Shown here in pieces: positions 43,501 through 58,500 of a stretch of 64,000 nucleotides of DNA. The translations under genes were made by a program, and so were the position numbers. The first letter of the stretch is position 1, and each line of letters begins with the position of its first letter. The stretch comes from Orientallactaga sibirica (taxonomy: Eukaryota; Chordata; Mammalia; Rodentia; Dipodidae): contig JAEOAD010002621.1 of NCBI GenBank assembly GCA_036365145.1, positions 1-64,000 on the forward strand, given 5' to 3'. The notes under the pieces are model-generated. The model worked only from the letters and a program-made list of their open reading frames with translations, was not told the DNA's origin and did not search any database.

Positions 43501-46500
43501 AGTACCGAACACTGTACTGTGTGAAATAAGTTAATTCGCTTCTAGGAATCAGTTTAATTTCTACGAAGAAGGTTGAGTGCAGCAAGTTCAAACTTTCCTT
43601 GTTAATGTAATCTCAAAATATGGCCAAGTTAGAACATTCACCTCATTTGTAAAGTACTTTGTTGAGAAAACAAACATCTTCATTGCCGAACATTGTACTG
43701 TGTGAAATAAGCTCATTCGGTTCTAGGAATCATTTGCTTTCCTACAAAGAAGGTTGAGTGCAGCAAGTTCAAACTTTCCTTGTTAATATAATCTAAAAAG
43801 ATGGCCATTTTAGTAGATTAGACTCATTTGTAAAGTAGTTTGTTGAGAAAACAAACATCTTCATCGCCGAACATTGTACTGTGTGAAATAAGCTCATTCA
43901 GTTCTAGGAATCAGTTGCTTTCCTACAAAGAAGGTTGAGTGCAGCAAGTTCAAACTTTCCTTGTTAATGTAATCTGAAAAGATGCACAACGTAGTAGATT
44001 GGCCTCATTTCTAAAGTAGTTTCTTTAGAAAACAAACATCTTCATTACCGAACACTGTACTGTTGAAATAAGTTAATTCGCTTCTGGGAATCAGTTTAAT
44101 TTCTACAAAGAAGGTTGAGTGCAGCAAGTTCAAACTTTACTTGTTAATGTAACCTGAAAAGATGCATAACGTAGTAGATTGGCCTCATTTCTAAAGTAGT
44201 TTCTTTAGAAAAGAAACATCTTCAGTACCGAACACTGTACTGTGTGAAATAAGTTAATTCGCTTCTAGGAATCAGTTTAATTTCTACGAAGAAGGTTGAG
44301 TGCAGCAAGTTCAAACTTTCCTTGTTAATGTAATCTCAAAAGATGGCCAAGTTAGAAGATTCGCCTCATTTGTTAAGTACTTTGTTGAGAAAAAAACATC
44401 TTCATTGCCGAACATTGTACTGTGTGAAATAAGCTCATTCGGATCTAGGAATCAGATGCTTTCCTACAAAGAAGGTTGAGTGCAGCAAGTTCAAACTTTC
44501 CTTGTTAATGTAATCTAAAAAGATGGCCAAGTTAGTAGATTCGCCTCATTTGTAAAGTAGTTTGTTGAGAAAACAAACATCTTCATTGCCGAACATTGTA
44601 CTGTGTGAAATAAGCTCATTCGGTTCTAGGAATCAGTTGCTTTCCTACAAAGAAGGTTGAGTGCAGCAAGTTCAAACTTTCCTTGTTAATGTAATCTGAA
44701 AAGATGCACAACTTAGTAGATTGGCCTCAATTCTAAAGTAGTTTGTTTAGAAAACAAACATCTTCATTACCGAACACTGTACTGTGTGAAATAAGCTAAT
44801 TCGATTCTAGGAATCAGTTGCTTTCCTACGAAGAAGGTTGAGTGCAGCAAGTTCAAACTTTCCTTGTTAATGTAATCTAAAAAGATGCACAAGTTAGTAG
44901 ATTGGCCTCATTTATAAAGTAGTTTCTTTAGAAAAGAAACATCTTCATTACCGAACACTGTACTGTGTGAAATAAGTTAATTCGCTTCTAGGAATCATTT
45001 TGCTTTCCTACAAAGAAGGTTGAGTGCAGCAAGTTCAAACTTTCCTTGTTAATGTAATCTAAAAAGATGGCCAAGTTAGTAGATCGCCTCATTTGTAAAG
45101 TAGTTTGTTGAGAAAATAAACATCTTCATTGCCGAACATTGTACTGTGTGAAATAAGCTCATTCAGTTCTAGGAATCAGTTGCTTTCCTACAAAGAAGGT
45201 TGAGTGCAGCAAGTTCAAACTTTCCTTGTTAATGTAATCTAAAAAGATGCACAAGTTAGTAGATTGGCCTCATTTCTAAAGTAGTTTCTTTAGAAAACAA
45301 ACATCTTCATTACAGAACACTGTACTGTGTGAAATAAGCTAATTCGCTTCTAGGAATCAGTTTAATTTCTACAAAGAAGGTTGAGTGCAGCAAGTTCAAA
45401 CTTTCCTTGTTAATGTAATCTAAAAAGATGGCCAAGTTAGTAGATTCGCCTCATTTCTAAAGTAGTTTGTTGAGAAAAAACAAACATCTTCATTGCCGAA
45501 CATTGTACTGTGTGAAATAAGCTCATTCAGTTCTAGGAATCAGTTGCTTTCCTACAAAGAAGGTTGAGTGCAGCAAGTTCAAACTTTCCTTGTTAATGTA
45601 ATCTGAAAAGATGCACAACTTAGTAGATTGGCCTCATTTCTAAAGTAGTTTGTTTAGAAAACAAACATCTTCATTACCGAACACTGTACTATGTGAAATG
45701 ATCTAGTTCGATTCTAGGAATCACTTGCTTTCCTAGGAAGAAGGTTGAGTGCAGCAAGTTCAAACTTTCCTTGTTAATGTAATCTAAAAGATGCACAAGT
45801 TAGTAGATTGGCCTCATTTCTAAAGTAGTTTCTTTAGAAAAGAAACATCTTCATTACCGAACACTGTACTGTGTGAAATAAGTTAATTCGGCTTCTAGGA
45901 ATCAGTTTAATTTCTACAAAGAAGGTTGAGTGCAGCAAGTTCAAACTTTCCTTGTTAATGTAATCTAAAAAGATGGCCAAGTTAGAAGATTCGCCTCATT
46001 TGTAAAGTAGTTTGTTGAGAAAACAAACATCTTCATTGCCGAACATTGTACTGTGTGAAATAAGCTCATTCGGTTCTAGGAATCAGTTGCTTTCCTACAA
46101 AGAAGGTTGAGTGCAGCAAGTTCAAACTTTCCTTGTTAATGTAATCTAAAAAGATGGCCAAAGTTAGTAGATTGGCCTCATTTGTAAAGTAGTTTGTTGA
46201 GAAAACAAACATCTTCATTGCCTAACATTGTACTGTGTGAAATAAGCTCATTCGGTTCTAGGAATCAGTTGCTTTCCTACAAAGAAGGTTGAGTGCAGCA
46301 AGTTCAAACTTTCCTTGTTAATGTAATCTAAAAAGATGCACAACGTAGTAGATTGGCCTCATTTCTAAAGTAGTTTCTTTAGAAAACAAACATCTTCATT
46401 ACCGAACACTGTACTGTGTGAAATAAGCTAATTCGATTCTAGGAATCAGTTTAATTTCTACAAAGAAGGTTGAGTGCAGCAAGTTCAAACTTTCCTTGTT

Positions 46501-49500
46501 AATGTAATCTGAAAAGATGCACAAGTTAGTAGATTGGCCTCATTTCTAAAGTAGTTTCTTTAGAAAACAAACATCTTCATTACCGAACACTGTACTGTGT
46601 GAAATAAGTTAATTTGGTTCTAGGAATCAGTTTAATTTCTACAAAGAAGGTTGAGTGCAGCAAGTTCAAACTTTCCTTGTTAATGTAATCTGAAAAGATG
46701 CACAACTTAGTAGATTGGCCTCATTTTTAAAGTAGTTTGTTTAGAAAACAAACATCTTCATTACCGAACACTGTACTGTGTGAAATAAGTTAATTCGATT
46801 CTAGGAATCAGTTTAATTTCTACAAAGAAGGTTGAGTGCAGCAAGTTCAAACTTTCCTTGTTAATGTAATCTAAAAAGATGTACAAGTTAGAAGATTGGC
46901 CTCATTTGTAAAGTAGTTTCTTTGAGAAAACAAACATCTTCATTACCGAACATTGTACTGTGTGAAATAAGCTCATTCGGTTCTAGGAATCAGTTGCTTT
47001 CCTACAAAGAAGGTTGAGTGCAGCAAGTTCAAACTTTCCTTGTTAATGTAATCTAAAAAGATGGCCAAGTTAGTAGATTCGACTCATTTGTAAAGTAGTT
47101 TGTTGAGAAAACAAACATCTTCATTGCCGAACATTGTACTGTGTGAAATAAGCTCATTCGGTTCTAGGAATCAGTTGCTTTCCTACAAAGAAGGTTGAGT
47201 GCAGCAAGTTCAAACTTTCCTTGTTAATGTAATCTGAAAAGATGCACAAAGTTAGTAGATTGGCCTCATTTCTAAAGTAGTTTGTTGAGAAAACAAACAT
47301 CTTCATTACCGAACATTGTACTGTGTGAAATAAGCTCATTCGTTCTAGGAATCAGTTGCTTTTCTACAAAGAAGGTTGAGTGCAGCAAGTTCAAACTTTC
47401 CTTGTTAATGTAATCTGAAAAGATGCACAAGTTAGTAGATTGGCCTCATTTCTAAAGTATTTTCTTTAGAAAAGAAACATCTTCATTACCGAACACTGTA
47501 CTGTGTGAAATAAGTTAATTCGCTTCTAGGAATCATTTTAATTTCTACGAAGAAGGTTGAGTGCAGCAAGTTCAAACTTTCCTTGTTAATGTAATCTCAA
47601 AAGATGGCCAAGTTAAAACATTCGCCTCATTTGTAAAGTACTTTGTTGAGAAAACAAACATCTTCATTGCCGAACATTGTACTCTGTGAAATAAGCTCAT
47701 TCGGTTCTAGGAATCAATTGCTTTCCTACAAAGAACGTTGAGTGCAGCAAGTTCAAACTTTCCTTGTTATTGTAATCCCAAAAGATGCAGAACATAGTAG
47801 ATTGGCCTCATTTCTAAAATAGTTTGTTTAGAAAACAAACATCTTCATTACCGAACATTGTACTGTGTGAAATAAGCTATTTGGTTCTAGGAATCAGTTG
47901 CTTTCCTATAAAGAAGGTTGAGTGCAGCAAGTTTAAACTTTTCTTGTTAATGTAATCTAAAAAGATGGCCAAGTTAGGAGATTCGCCTCATTTGTAAAGT
48001 ATTTTGTTGAGAAAACAAACATCTTCATTGCCGAACATTGTACTGTGTGAAATAAGCTCATTCGGTTCCAGGAATCAGTTGCTTTCCTACGAAGAAAGTT
48101 GAGTGCAGCAAGTTCAAACTTTCCTTGTTAATGTAATCTGAAAAGATGCACAACTTAGTAGATTGGCCTCATTTCTAAAGTAGTTTCTTTAGAAAACAAA
48201 CATCTTCATTACCGAACACTGTACTGTGTGAAATAAGTTAATTCAATTCTAGGAATCAGTTTAATTTCAACGAAGAAGGTTGAGTGCAGCAAGTTCAAAC
48301 TTTCCTTGTTAATGTAATCTAAAAAGATGGCCAAGTTAGAAGATTCGCCTCATTTGTAAAGTAGTTTGTTGAGAAAACAAACATCTTCATTGCCGAACAT
48401 TGTACTGTGTGAAATAAGCTCATTCGGATCTAGGAATCAGTTAATTCCTACAAAGAAGGTTGAGTGCAGCAAGTTCAAACTTTCCTTGTTAATGTAATCA
48501 AAAAAGATGGCCAAGTTAGTAGATTCGACTCATTTGTAAAGTAGTTTGTTGAGAAAACAAACATCTTCATTGCGAACATTGTACTGTGTGAAATAAGCTC
48601 ATTTGGTTCTAGGAATCAGTTGCTTTCCTACAAAGAAGGTTGAGTGCAGCAAGTTCAAACTTTCCTTGTTAATGTAATCTAAAAAGATGCACAAGTTAGT
48701 AGATTGGCCTCATTTCTAAAGTAGTTCCTTTAGAAAACAAACATCTTCATTACCGAACACTGTACTGTGTGAAATAAGTTAATTCGGTTCTAGGAATCAG
48801 TTTAATTTCTACAAAGAAGGTTGAGTGCAGCAAGTTCAAACTTTCCTTGTTAATGTAATCTAAAAAGATGCACAACTTAGTAGATTGGCCTCATTTCTAA
48901 AGTAGTTTGTTTAGAAAACAAACATCTTCATTACGAACACTGTACTGTGTGAAATAAGCTAGTTCGATTCTAGGAATCAGTTGCTTTCCTACAAAGAAGG
49001 TTGAGTGCAGCAAGTTCAAACTTTCCTTGTTAATGTAATCTAACAAGATGTACAAGTTAGTAGATTGGCCTCATTTCTAAAGTAGTTTCTTTAGAAAAGA
49101 AACATCTTCATTACCAAACACTGTACTGTGTGAAATAAGTTAATTCGCTTCTAGGAATCAGTTTAATTTCTACGAAGAAGGTTGAGTGCAGCAAGTTCAA
49201 ACTTTCCTTGTTAATGTAATCTCAAAAGATGGCCAAGTTAGAAGATTCGCCTCATTTGTAAAGTACTTTGTTGAGAAAACAAACATCTTCATTGCCGAAC
49301 ATTGTACTGTGTGAAATAAGCTCATTCGGATCTAGGAATCAGTTGCTTTCCTATAAAGAAGGTTGAGTGCAGCAAGTTCAAACATTCCTTGTTAATGTAA
49401 TCTCAAAAGATGGCCAAGTTAGTAGATTCGCCACATTTGTAAATTAGTTTCTTTAGAAAACAAACATCTTCATTGCCCAACATTGTACTGTGTGAAATAA

Positions 49501-52500
49501 GCTCACTCGGTTCTAGGAAACAGTTGCTTTCCTACGAAGAAGGTTGAGTGCAGCAAGTTCAAACTTTCCTTGTTAATGTAATCTGAAAAGATGCACAAGT
49601 TAGTAGATTGGCCTCATTTCTAAAGTAGTTTTGTTTAGAAAACAAACATCTTCATTACCGAAACATTGTACTGTGTGAAATAAGTTAATTCGGTTCTAGG
49701 AATCAGTTTAATTTCCTACAAAGAAGGTTGAGTGCAGCAAGTTCAAACTTTCCTTGTTAATGTAATCTGAAAAGATGCACAACTTAGTAGATTGGCCTCA
49801 TTTCTAAAGTAGTTTGTTTAGAAAACAAACATCTTCATTACCGAACATTGTACTATGTGAAATGAGTTAGTTCGATTCTAGGAATCACTTGCTTTCCTAC
49901 AAAGAAGGTTGAGTGCAGCAAGTTCAAACTTTCTACTTTAATGTAATCTAACAAGATGTACAAGTTAGTGGATTCGCCTCATTTCTAAAGTAGTTTCTTT
50001 AGAAAAGAAACATCTTCAGTACCGAAACACTGTACTGTGTGAAATAAGTTAATTCGGTTCTAGGAATCAGTTTAATTTCTACAAAGAAGGTTGAGTGCAG
50101 CAAGTTCAAACTTTCCTTGTTAATGTAATCTCAAAAGATGGCCAAGTTAGAAGATTCACCTCATTTGTAAAGTACTTTGTTGAGAAAACAAACATCTTCA
50201 TTGCCGAACATTGTACTGTGTGAAATAAGCTCATTCGGTTCTGGGAATCAGTTGCTTTCCTACAAAGAAGGTTGAGTGCAGCAAGTTCAAACTTTCCTTG
50301 TTAATGTAATCTGAAAAGATGCACAACTTAGTAGATTGGCCTCATTTCTAAAGTAGTTTGTTTAGAAAACAAACATCTTCATTACTGAACACTGTACTGT
50401 GTGAAAGGAGCTATTCGATTCTAGGAATCACTTGCTATCCTACAAAGAAGGTTGAGTGCAGCAAGTTCAAACTTTCCTACTTTGTGGAATCTAAAAAGAT
50501 GTACAAGTTAGTGGATTCGACTCATTTCTAAAGTAGTTTCTTTAGAAAAGAAACATCTTCAGTACCGAACACTGTACTGTGTGAAATATGTTAATTCGCT
50601 TCTAGGAATCAGTTTAATTTCTACGAAGAAGGTTGAGTGCAGCAAGTTCAAACTTTCCTTGTTAATGTAATCTCAAAGATGGCCAAGTTAGAAGATTCGC
50701 CTCATTTGTAAAGTACTTTGTTGAGAAAACAAACATCTTCATTGCCGAACATTGTACTGTGTGAAATAAGCTCATTCGGTTCTAGGAATCAGTTGCTTTC
50801 CTACAAAGAAGGTTGAGTGCAGCAAGTTCAAACTTTCCTTGTTAATGTAATCTAAAAAGATGAACAACTTAGTAGATTGGTCTCATTTCTAAAGTAGTTT
50901 GTTTAGAAAACAAACATCTTCATTACCGAACACTGTACTATGTGAAATAAGCTAAGTTCGATTCTAGGAATCACTTGCTTTCCTACGAAGAAGGTTGAGT
51001 GCAGCAAGTTCAAACTTTCCTTGTTAATGTAATCAAAAGATGTACAAGTTAGTGGATTCGCCTCATTTCTAAAGTAGTTTCTTTAGAAAACAAACATCTT
51101 CATTACCGAACACTGTACTGTGTGAAATAAGTTAATTCGCTTTCTAGGAATCAGTTTAATTTCTACAAAGAAGGTTGAGTGCAGCAAGTTCAAACTTTCC
51201 TTGTTAATGTAATCTCAAAAGATGGCCAAGTTAGAACATTCGCCTCATTTGTAAAGTACTTTGTTGAGAAAACAAACATCTTCATTGCCGAACATTGTAC
51301 TGTGTGAAATAAGCTCATTCGGTTCTAGGAATCAGTTGCTTTCCTACAAAGAAGGTTGAGTGCAGCAAGTTCAAACTTTCCTTGTTAATGTAATCTAAAA
51401 AGATGGCCAAGTTAGTAGATTCACCTAATTTGTAAAGTACTGTGTTGAGAAAACAAACATCTTCATTGCCGAACATTGTACTGTGTGAAATAAGCTCATT
51501 CGGTTCTAGGAATCAGTTGCTTTCCTACAAAGAAGGTTGAGTGCAGCAAGTTCAAACTTTCCTTGTTAATGTAACCTAAAAAGATGGCCAAGTTAGTAGT
51601 TTCGACTCATTTGTAAAGTAGTTTGTTGAGAAAACAAACAACTTCATTGCCGAACATTGTACTGTGTGAAATAAGCTCATTCGGGTCTAGGAATCAGTTG
51701 CTTTCCTACAAAGAAGGTTGAGTGCAGCAAGTTCAAACTTTCCTTGTTAATGTAATCTGAAAAGATGCACAAGTTAGTAGATTGGCCTCATTTCTAAAGT
51801 AGTTTCTTTAGAAAAGAAACATCTTCAGTACCGAACACTGTACTGTGTGAAATAGTTAGTTAATTCGGTTCTAGGAATCAGTTTAATTTCTACAAAGATG
51901 GTTGAGTGCAGCAAGTTCAAACTTTCCTTGTTAATGTAATCTAAAAAGATGGCCAAGTTAGAAGATTCGCCTCATTTGTAAAGTAGTTTGTCGAGAAAAC
52001 AAACATCTTCATTGCCGAACATTGTACTGTGTGAAATAAGCTCATTCGGTTCTAGGAATCAGTTGCTTTCCGACAAAGAAGGTTGAGTGCAGCAAGTTCA
52101 AACTTTCCTTGTTAATGTAATCTGAAAAGATGCACAAGTTAGTAGATTGGCCTCATTTCTAAAGTAGTTTGTTTAGAAAACAAACATCTTCATTACCGAA
52201 CACTGTACTATGTGAAATGAGCTAGTTCGGATTCTAGGAATCACTTGCTTTCCTAAGAAGAAGGTTGAGTGCAGCAAGTTCAAACTTTCCTTGTTTGTGT
52301 AATCTAACAAGATGTACAAGTTAGTGGATTTGCCTCATTTCTAAAGTAGTTTCTTTAGAAAAGAAACATCTTCAGTACCGAACACTGTACTGTGTGAAAT
52401 AAGTTAATTCGCTTCAAGGAATCAGTTTAATTTCTACGAAGAAGGTTGAGTGCAGCAAGTTCAAACTTTCCTTGTTAATGTAATCTCAAAAAGATGGCCA

Positions 52501-55500
52501 AGTTAGTAGATTCGCCTCATTTGTAAAGTACTTTGTTGAGAAAACAAACATCTTCATTGCCGAACATTGTACTGTGTGAAATAAGCTCATTCGGTTCTAG
52601 GAATCAGTTGCTTTCCAGCAAAGAAGGTTGAGTGCAGCAAGTTCAAACTTTCCTTGTTAATGTAATCTAAAAAGATGGCTAAGTTAGTAGATTCGACTCA
52701 TTTTTAAAGTAGTTTGTTGAGAAAACAAACATCTTCATTGCCGAACATTGTACTGTGTGAAATAAGCTCATTCGGTTCTAGGAATCATTTGCTTTCCTAC
52801 ACAGAAGGTTGAGTGTAGCAACTTCAAACTTTCCTTGTTAATGTAATCTGAAAAGATGCACAAGGTAGTAGATTGTCCTCATTTCTAAAGTAGTTTCTTT
52901 AGAAAAGAAACATCTTCAGTTCCGAACACTGTACTGTGTGAAATAAGTTAATTAGCTTCTAGGAATCAGTTTAAATTCTACGAAGAAGGTTGAGTGCAGC
53001 AAGTTCAAACTTTCCTTGTTAATGTAATCTGAAAAGATGCACAACGTGGTAGATTGGCCTCATTTCTAAAGTAGTTTCTTTAGAAAAGAAACATCTTCAG
53101 TACCGAACACTGTACTGTGTGAAATAAGTTAATTCGCTTCTAGGAATCATTTTAATTTCTACGAAGAAGGTAGAGTGCAGCAAGTTCAAACTTTCCTTGT
53201 TAATGTAATCTCAAAAGATGGCCAAGTTAAAACATTCGCCTCATTTGTAAAGTACTTTGTTGAGAAAACAAACATCTTCATTGCCGAACATTGTACTGTG
53301 TGAAATAAGCTCATTCGGTTCTAGGAATCAGATGCTTTCCTACAAGAAGGTTGAGTGCAGCAAGTTCAAACTTTCCTTGTTAATGTAATCTGAAAAGATG
53401 CACGACTTAGTAGAATGGCCTCATTTCTAAAGTAGTTTGTTTAGAAAACAAACATCTTCATTACCGAACACTGTACTATGTGAAAGGAGCTAGTTCGGTT
53501 CTAGGAATCAGTTGCTTTCCTATAAAGAAGGTTGAGTGCAGAACGTTCAAACTTTCCTTGTTAATGTAATCTAAAAAGATGGCCAAGTTAGTAGATTCGC
53601 CTAATTTGTAAAGTAGTTTGTTGAGAAAACAAACATCTTCATTGCCGAACATTGTACTGTGTGAAATAAGCTCATTCGGTTCCAGGAATCAGTTGCTTTC
53701 CTACAAAGAAGGTTGAGTGTAGCAAGTTCAAACTTTCCTTGTTAATGTAATCTGAAAAGATGCACAACGTAGTAGATTGGCCTCATTTCTAAAGTAGTTT
53801 CTTTAGAAAAGAAACATCTTCATTACCGAAATCTGTACTGTGTGAAATAAGTTAATTCGCTTCTAGGAATCAGTTTAATTTCTACGAAGAAGGTTGAGTG
53901 CAGCAAGTTCAAACTTTCCTTGTTAATGTAATCTAAAAAGATGGCCAAGTTAGAAGATTCGCCTCATTTGTAAAGTACTTTGTTGAGAAAACAAACATCT
54001 TCATTGCCGAACATTGTACTGTGTGAAATAAGCTCATTCGGATCTAGGAACCAGTTGCTTCCTACAAAGAAGGTTGAGTGCAGCAAGTTCAAACTTTCCT
54101 TGTTAATGTAATCCAAAAAGATGGCCAAGTTAGTAGATTCGACTCATTTGTAAAGTAGTTTGTTGAGAAAACAAACATCTTCATTGCCGAACATTGTACT
54201 GTGTGAAATAAGCTCATTTGGTTCTAGGAATCAGTTGCTTTCCTACAAGGAAGGTTCAGTGTAGCAAGTTCAAACTTTCCTTGTTAATGCAATCAGAAAA
54301 GATGCACAACGTAGTAGATTGGCCTCATTTCTAAAGTAGTTCCTTTAGAAAACAAACATCTTCAGTACCGAACACTGTACTGTGTGAAATAAGTTAATTC
54401 GCTTCTAGGATTCAGTTTAATTTCTACGAAGAAGGTTGAGTGCAGCAAGTTCAAACTTTCCTTGTTAATGTAATCTGAAAAGATGCACAACTTAGTAGAT
54501 TGGCCTCATTTCTAAAGTAGTTTGTTTAGAAAACAAACATCTTCATTACCGAACACTGTACTATGTGAAATGAGCTAGTTCGATTCTAGGAATCACTTGC
54601 TTCCCTCTGAAGAAGGTTGAGTGCAGCAAGTTCAAACTTTCCTACTTTCTGTAATCTAACAAGATGTACAAGTTAGTGGATTCGCCTCATTTCTAAAGTA
54701 GTTTCTTTAGAAAAGAAACATCTTCAGTACCGAACACTGTACTGTGTCAAATAAGTTAATTCGCTTCTAGGAATCATTTTAATTTCTAGGAAGAAGGTTG
54801 AGTGCAGCAAGTTCAAACTTTACTTGTTAATGTAATCTCAAAAGATGGCCAAGTTAGAACATTCGGCTCATTTGTAAAGTACTTTGTTGAGAAAACAAAC
54901 ATCTTCATTGCCGAACATTGTACTGTGTGAAATAAGCTCATTCGGTTCTAGGAATCAGTTGCTTTCCTACAAAGAAGGTTGAGTGCAGCAAGTTCAAACT
55001 TTCCTTGTTAATGTAATCTCAAAAAGATGGCCAAGTTAGAACATTCGCCTCATTTGTAAAGTACTTTGTTGAGAAAACAAACATCTTCATTGCGAACATT
55101 GTACTGTGTGAAATAAGCTCATTCGGTTCTAGGAATCAGTTGCGTTCCTACAAAAAAGGTTGAGTGCAGCAAGGTCAAACTTTCCTTGTTAATATAATCT
55201 GAAAAGAGGCACAACGTAGAAGATTGGCCTCATTTCTAAAGCAGTTTCTTTAGAAAAGAAACATCTTCAGTACCAAACACTGTACTGTGTGAAATAAGTT
55301 AATTCGCTTCTAGGAATCAGTTTAATTTCTACGAAGAAGGTTGAGTGCAGCAAGTTCAAACTTTCCTACTTTGTGTAATCTAACAAGATGTAAAAGTTAG
55401 TGGATTCGCCTCATTTCTAAAGTAGTTTCTTTAGAAAAGAAACATCTTCAGTACCGAACACTGTACTGTGTGAAATAAGTTAATTCGCTTCTAGGTATCA

Positions 55501-58500
55501 GTTTAATTTCTACGAAGAAGGTTGAGTGCAGCAAGTTCAAACTTTACTTGTTAATGTAATCTCAAAAGATGGCCAAGTTAAAACATTCGCCTCATTTGTA
55601 AAGTACTTTGTTGAGAAAACAAACATCTTCATTGCCGAACATTGTACTGTGTGAAATAAGCTCATTCGGTTCTAGGAATCAGTTGCTTTCCTACAAAGAA
55701 GGTTCAGTGAAGCAAGTTCAAACTTTCCTTGTTAATGTAATCTGAAAAGATGCACAACGTAGTAGATTGGCCTCATTTCTAAAGTAGTTTGTTTAGAAAA
55801 CAAATATCTTCATTACCGAACACTGTACCTTGTGAAATGAGCTATTTCGATTCTAGGAATCACTTGCTTTCCTACGAAGAAGGTTGAGTGCAGCAAGTTC
55901 AAACTTTCCTAATTTGTGTAATCTAAAAAATGTACAAGTTAGTGGATTCGCCTCATTTCTAAAGTAGTTTCTTTAGAAAAGAAACATCTCCAGTACCGAA
56001 CACTGTACTGTGTGAAATAAGGTAATTCGGTTCTAGGAATCAGTTTAATTTCTACAAAGAAGGTTGAGTGCAGCAAGTTCAAACTTTCCTTGTTAATGTA
56101 ATCTAAAAAGATGGCCAAGTTAGAAGATTTGCCTCATTTTTAATGTACTTTGTTGGAAAACAAACATCTTCATTGCCGAACATTGTACTGTGTGAAATAA
56201 GCTCATTCAGTTCTAGGAATCAGTTGCTTTCCTACAAAGAAGGTTGAGTGCAGCAAGTTCAAACTTTCCTTGTTAATGTAGTCTGAAAAGATGCACAAGT
56301 TAGTAGATTGGCCTCATTTCTAAAGTAGTTTGTTTAGAAAAAAACATCTTCATTACCGAACACTGTACTAACTGAAATAAGCTAGTTCAATTCTAGGAAT
56401 CACTTGCTTTCCTACAAAGAAGGTTGAGTGCAGCAAGTTCAAACTTTCCTACTTAATGTAATCTAACAAGATGTACAAGTTAGTAGATTCGCCTCATTTC
56501 TAAAGTAGTTTCTTTAGAAAAGAAACATCTTCAGTACCGAACACTGTACTGTCTGAAATAAGTTAATTCGCTTCTAGGAATCAGTTTAATTTCTACAAAG
56601 AAGTTTGAGTGCAGCAAGTTTTAAAATTTCCTTGTTAATGCAATCTAAAAAGATGGCCAAGTTAGTAGATTCGACTCATTTGTAAAGTACTTTGTTGAGA
56701 AAACAAACATCTTCATTGCCGAACATTGTACTGTGTGAAATAAGCTCATTCATTTCTAGGAATCAGTTGCTTTCCTACAAAGAAGGTTGAGTGCAGCAAG
56801 TTCAAACTTTCCTTGTTAATGTAATCTAAAAAGATGGCCAAGTTAGTAGATTCGACTCATTTGTAAAGTAGTTTGTTTAGGAAACAAACATCTTCATTGC
56901 CGAACATTGTACTGTGTGAAATAAGCTCATTCGGTTCTAGGAATCAGTTGCTTTCCTACAAAGAAGGTTGAGTGCAGCAAGTTCAAACTTTCCTACTTTG
57001 TGTAATCTAACAAGATATACAAGTTAGTGGATTGGCCTCATTTCTAAAGTAGTTTCTTTAGAAAACAAACATCTTCAGTACCGAACACTGTACTGTGTGA
57101 AATAAGCTAGTTCGATTCTAGGAATCAGTTGCTTTCCTACGAAGAAGGTTGAGTGCAGCAAGTTCAAACTTTCCTACTTTGTGTAATCTAACAAGATGTA
57201 CAAGTTAGTGGATTCGCCTCATTTCTAAAGTAGTTTCTTTAGAAAAACAAACATCTTCATTACCGAACACTGTACTGTGTGAAATAAGTTAATAAGCTTC
57301 TAGGAATCAGTTTAATTTCTACAAAGAAGGTTGAGTGCAGCAAGTTTAAAACTTTCCTTGTTAATGTAATCTAAAAAGATGACCAAGTTAGTAGATTCGA
57401 CTCATTTGTAAAGTAGTTTGTTGAGAAAACAAACATCTTCATTGCCGAACATTGTACTGTGTGAAATAAGCTCATTCGGTTCTAGGAATCAGTTGCTTTC
57501 CTACAAAGAAGGTTGAGTGCAGCAAGTTCAAACTTTCCTTGTTAATGTAATCTCAAAAGATGGCCAAGTTAGTAGATTCGCCTCATTTGTAAAGTAGTTT
57601 GTTTAGAAAACAAACATCTTCATTTCGAACATTGTACTGTGTGAAATAAGATCATTCGGTTCTAGGAATCAGTTGCTTTCCTACAAAGAAGGTTGAGTGC
57701 AGCAAGTTCAAACTTTCCTTGTTAATGTAATCTAACAAGATGCACAAGTTAGTAGATTGGCCTCATTTCTAAAGTAGTTTTGTTAGAAAACAAACATCTT
57801 CATTACCGAACACTGTACTGTGTGAAATAAGCTAATTCGATTCTAGGAATCAGTTGCTTTTCCTACGAAGAAGGTTGAGTGCAGCAAGTTCAAACTTTCC
57901 TTGTTTGTGTAATCTAACAAGATGTACAAGTTAGTAGATTCGCCTCATTTCTAAAGTAGTTTCTTTAGAAAAGAAACATCTTCATTACGAACACTGTACT
58001 GTGTGAAATAAGTTAATTCGGTTCTAGGAATCAGTTTAATTTCTACAAAGAAGGTTGAGTGCAGCAAGTTCAAACTTTCCTTGTTAATGTAATCTAAAAA
58101 GATGGCCAAGTTAGAAGATTCGCCTCATTTGTAAAGTACTTTGTTGAGAAAACAAACATCTTCATTGCCGAACATTGTACTGTGTGAAATAAGCTCATTC
58201 GGTTCTAGGAATCAGTTGCTTTCCTACAAAGAAGGTTGAGTGCAGCAAGTTCAAACTTTCCTTGTTAATGTAATCTAAAAAGATGCACAAGTTAGTAGAT
58301 TGGCCTCATTTCTAAAGTAGTTTGTTTAGAAAACAAACATCTTCATTACCGAACACTGTACTGTGTGAAATAAGCTAGTTCGATTCTAGGAATCAGTTGC
58401 TTTCCTACAAAGAAGGTTGAGTGCAGCAAGTTCAAACTTTCCTACTTTAATGTAATCTAACAAGATGTACAAGTTAGTGGATTTGCCTCATTTCTAAAGT

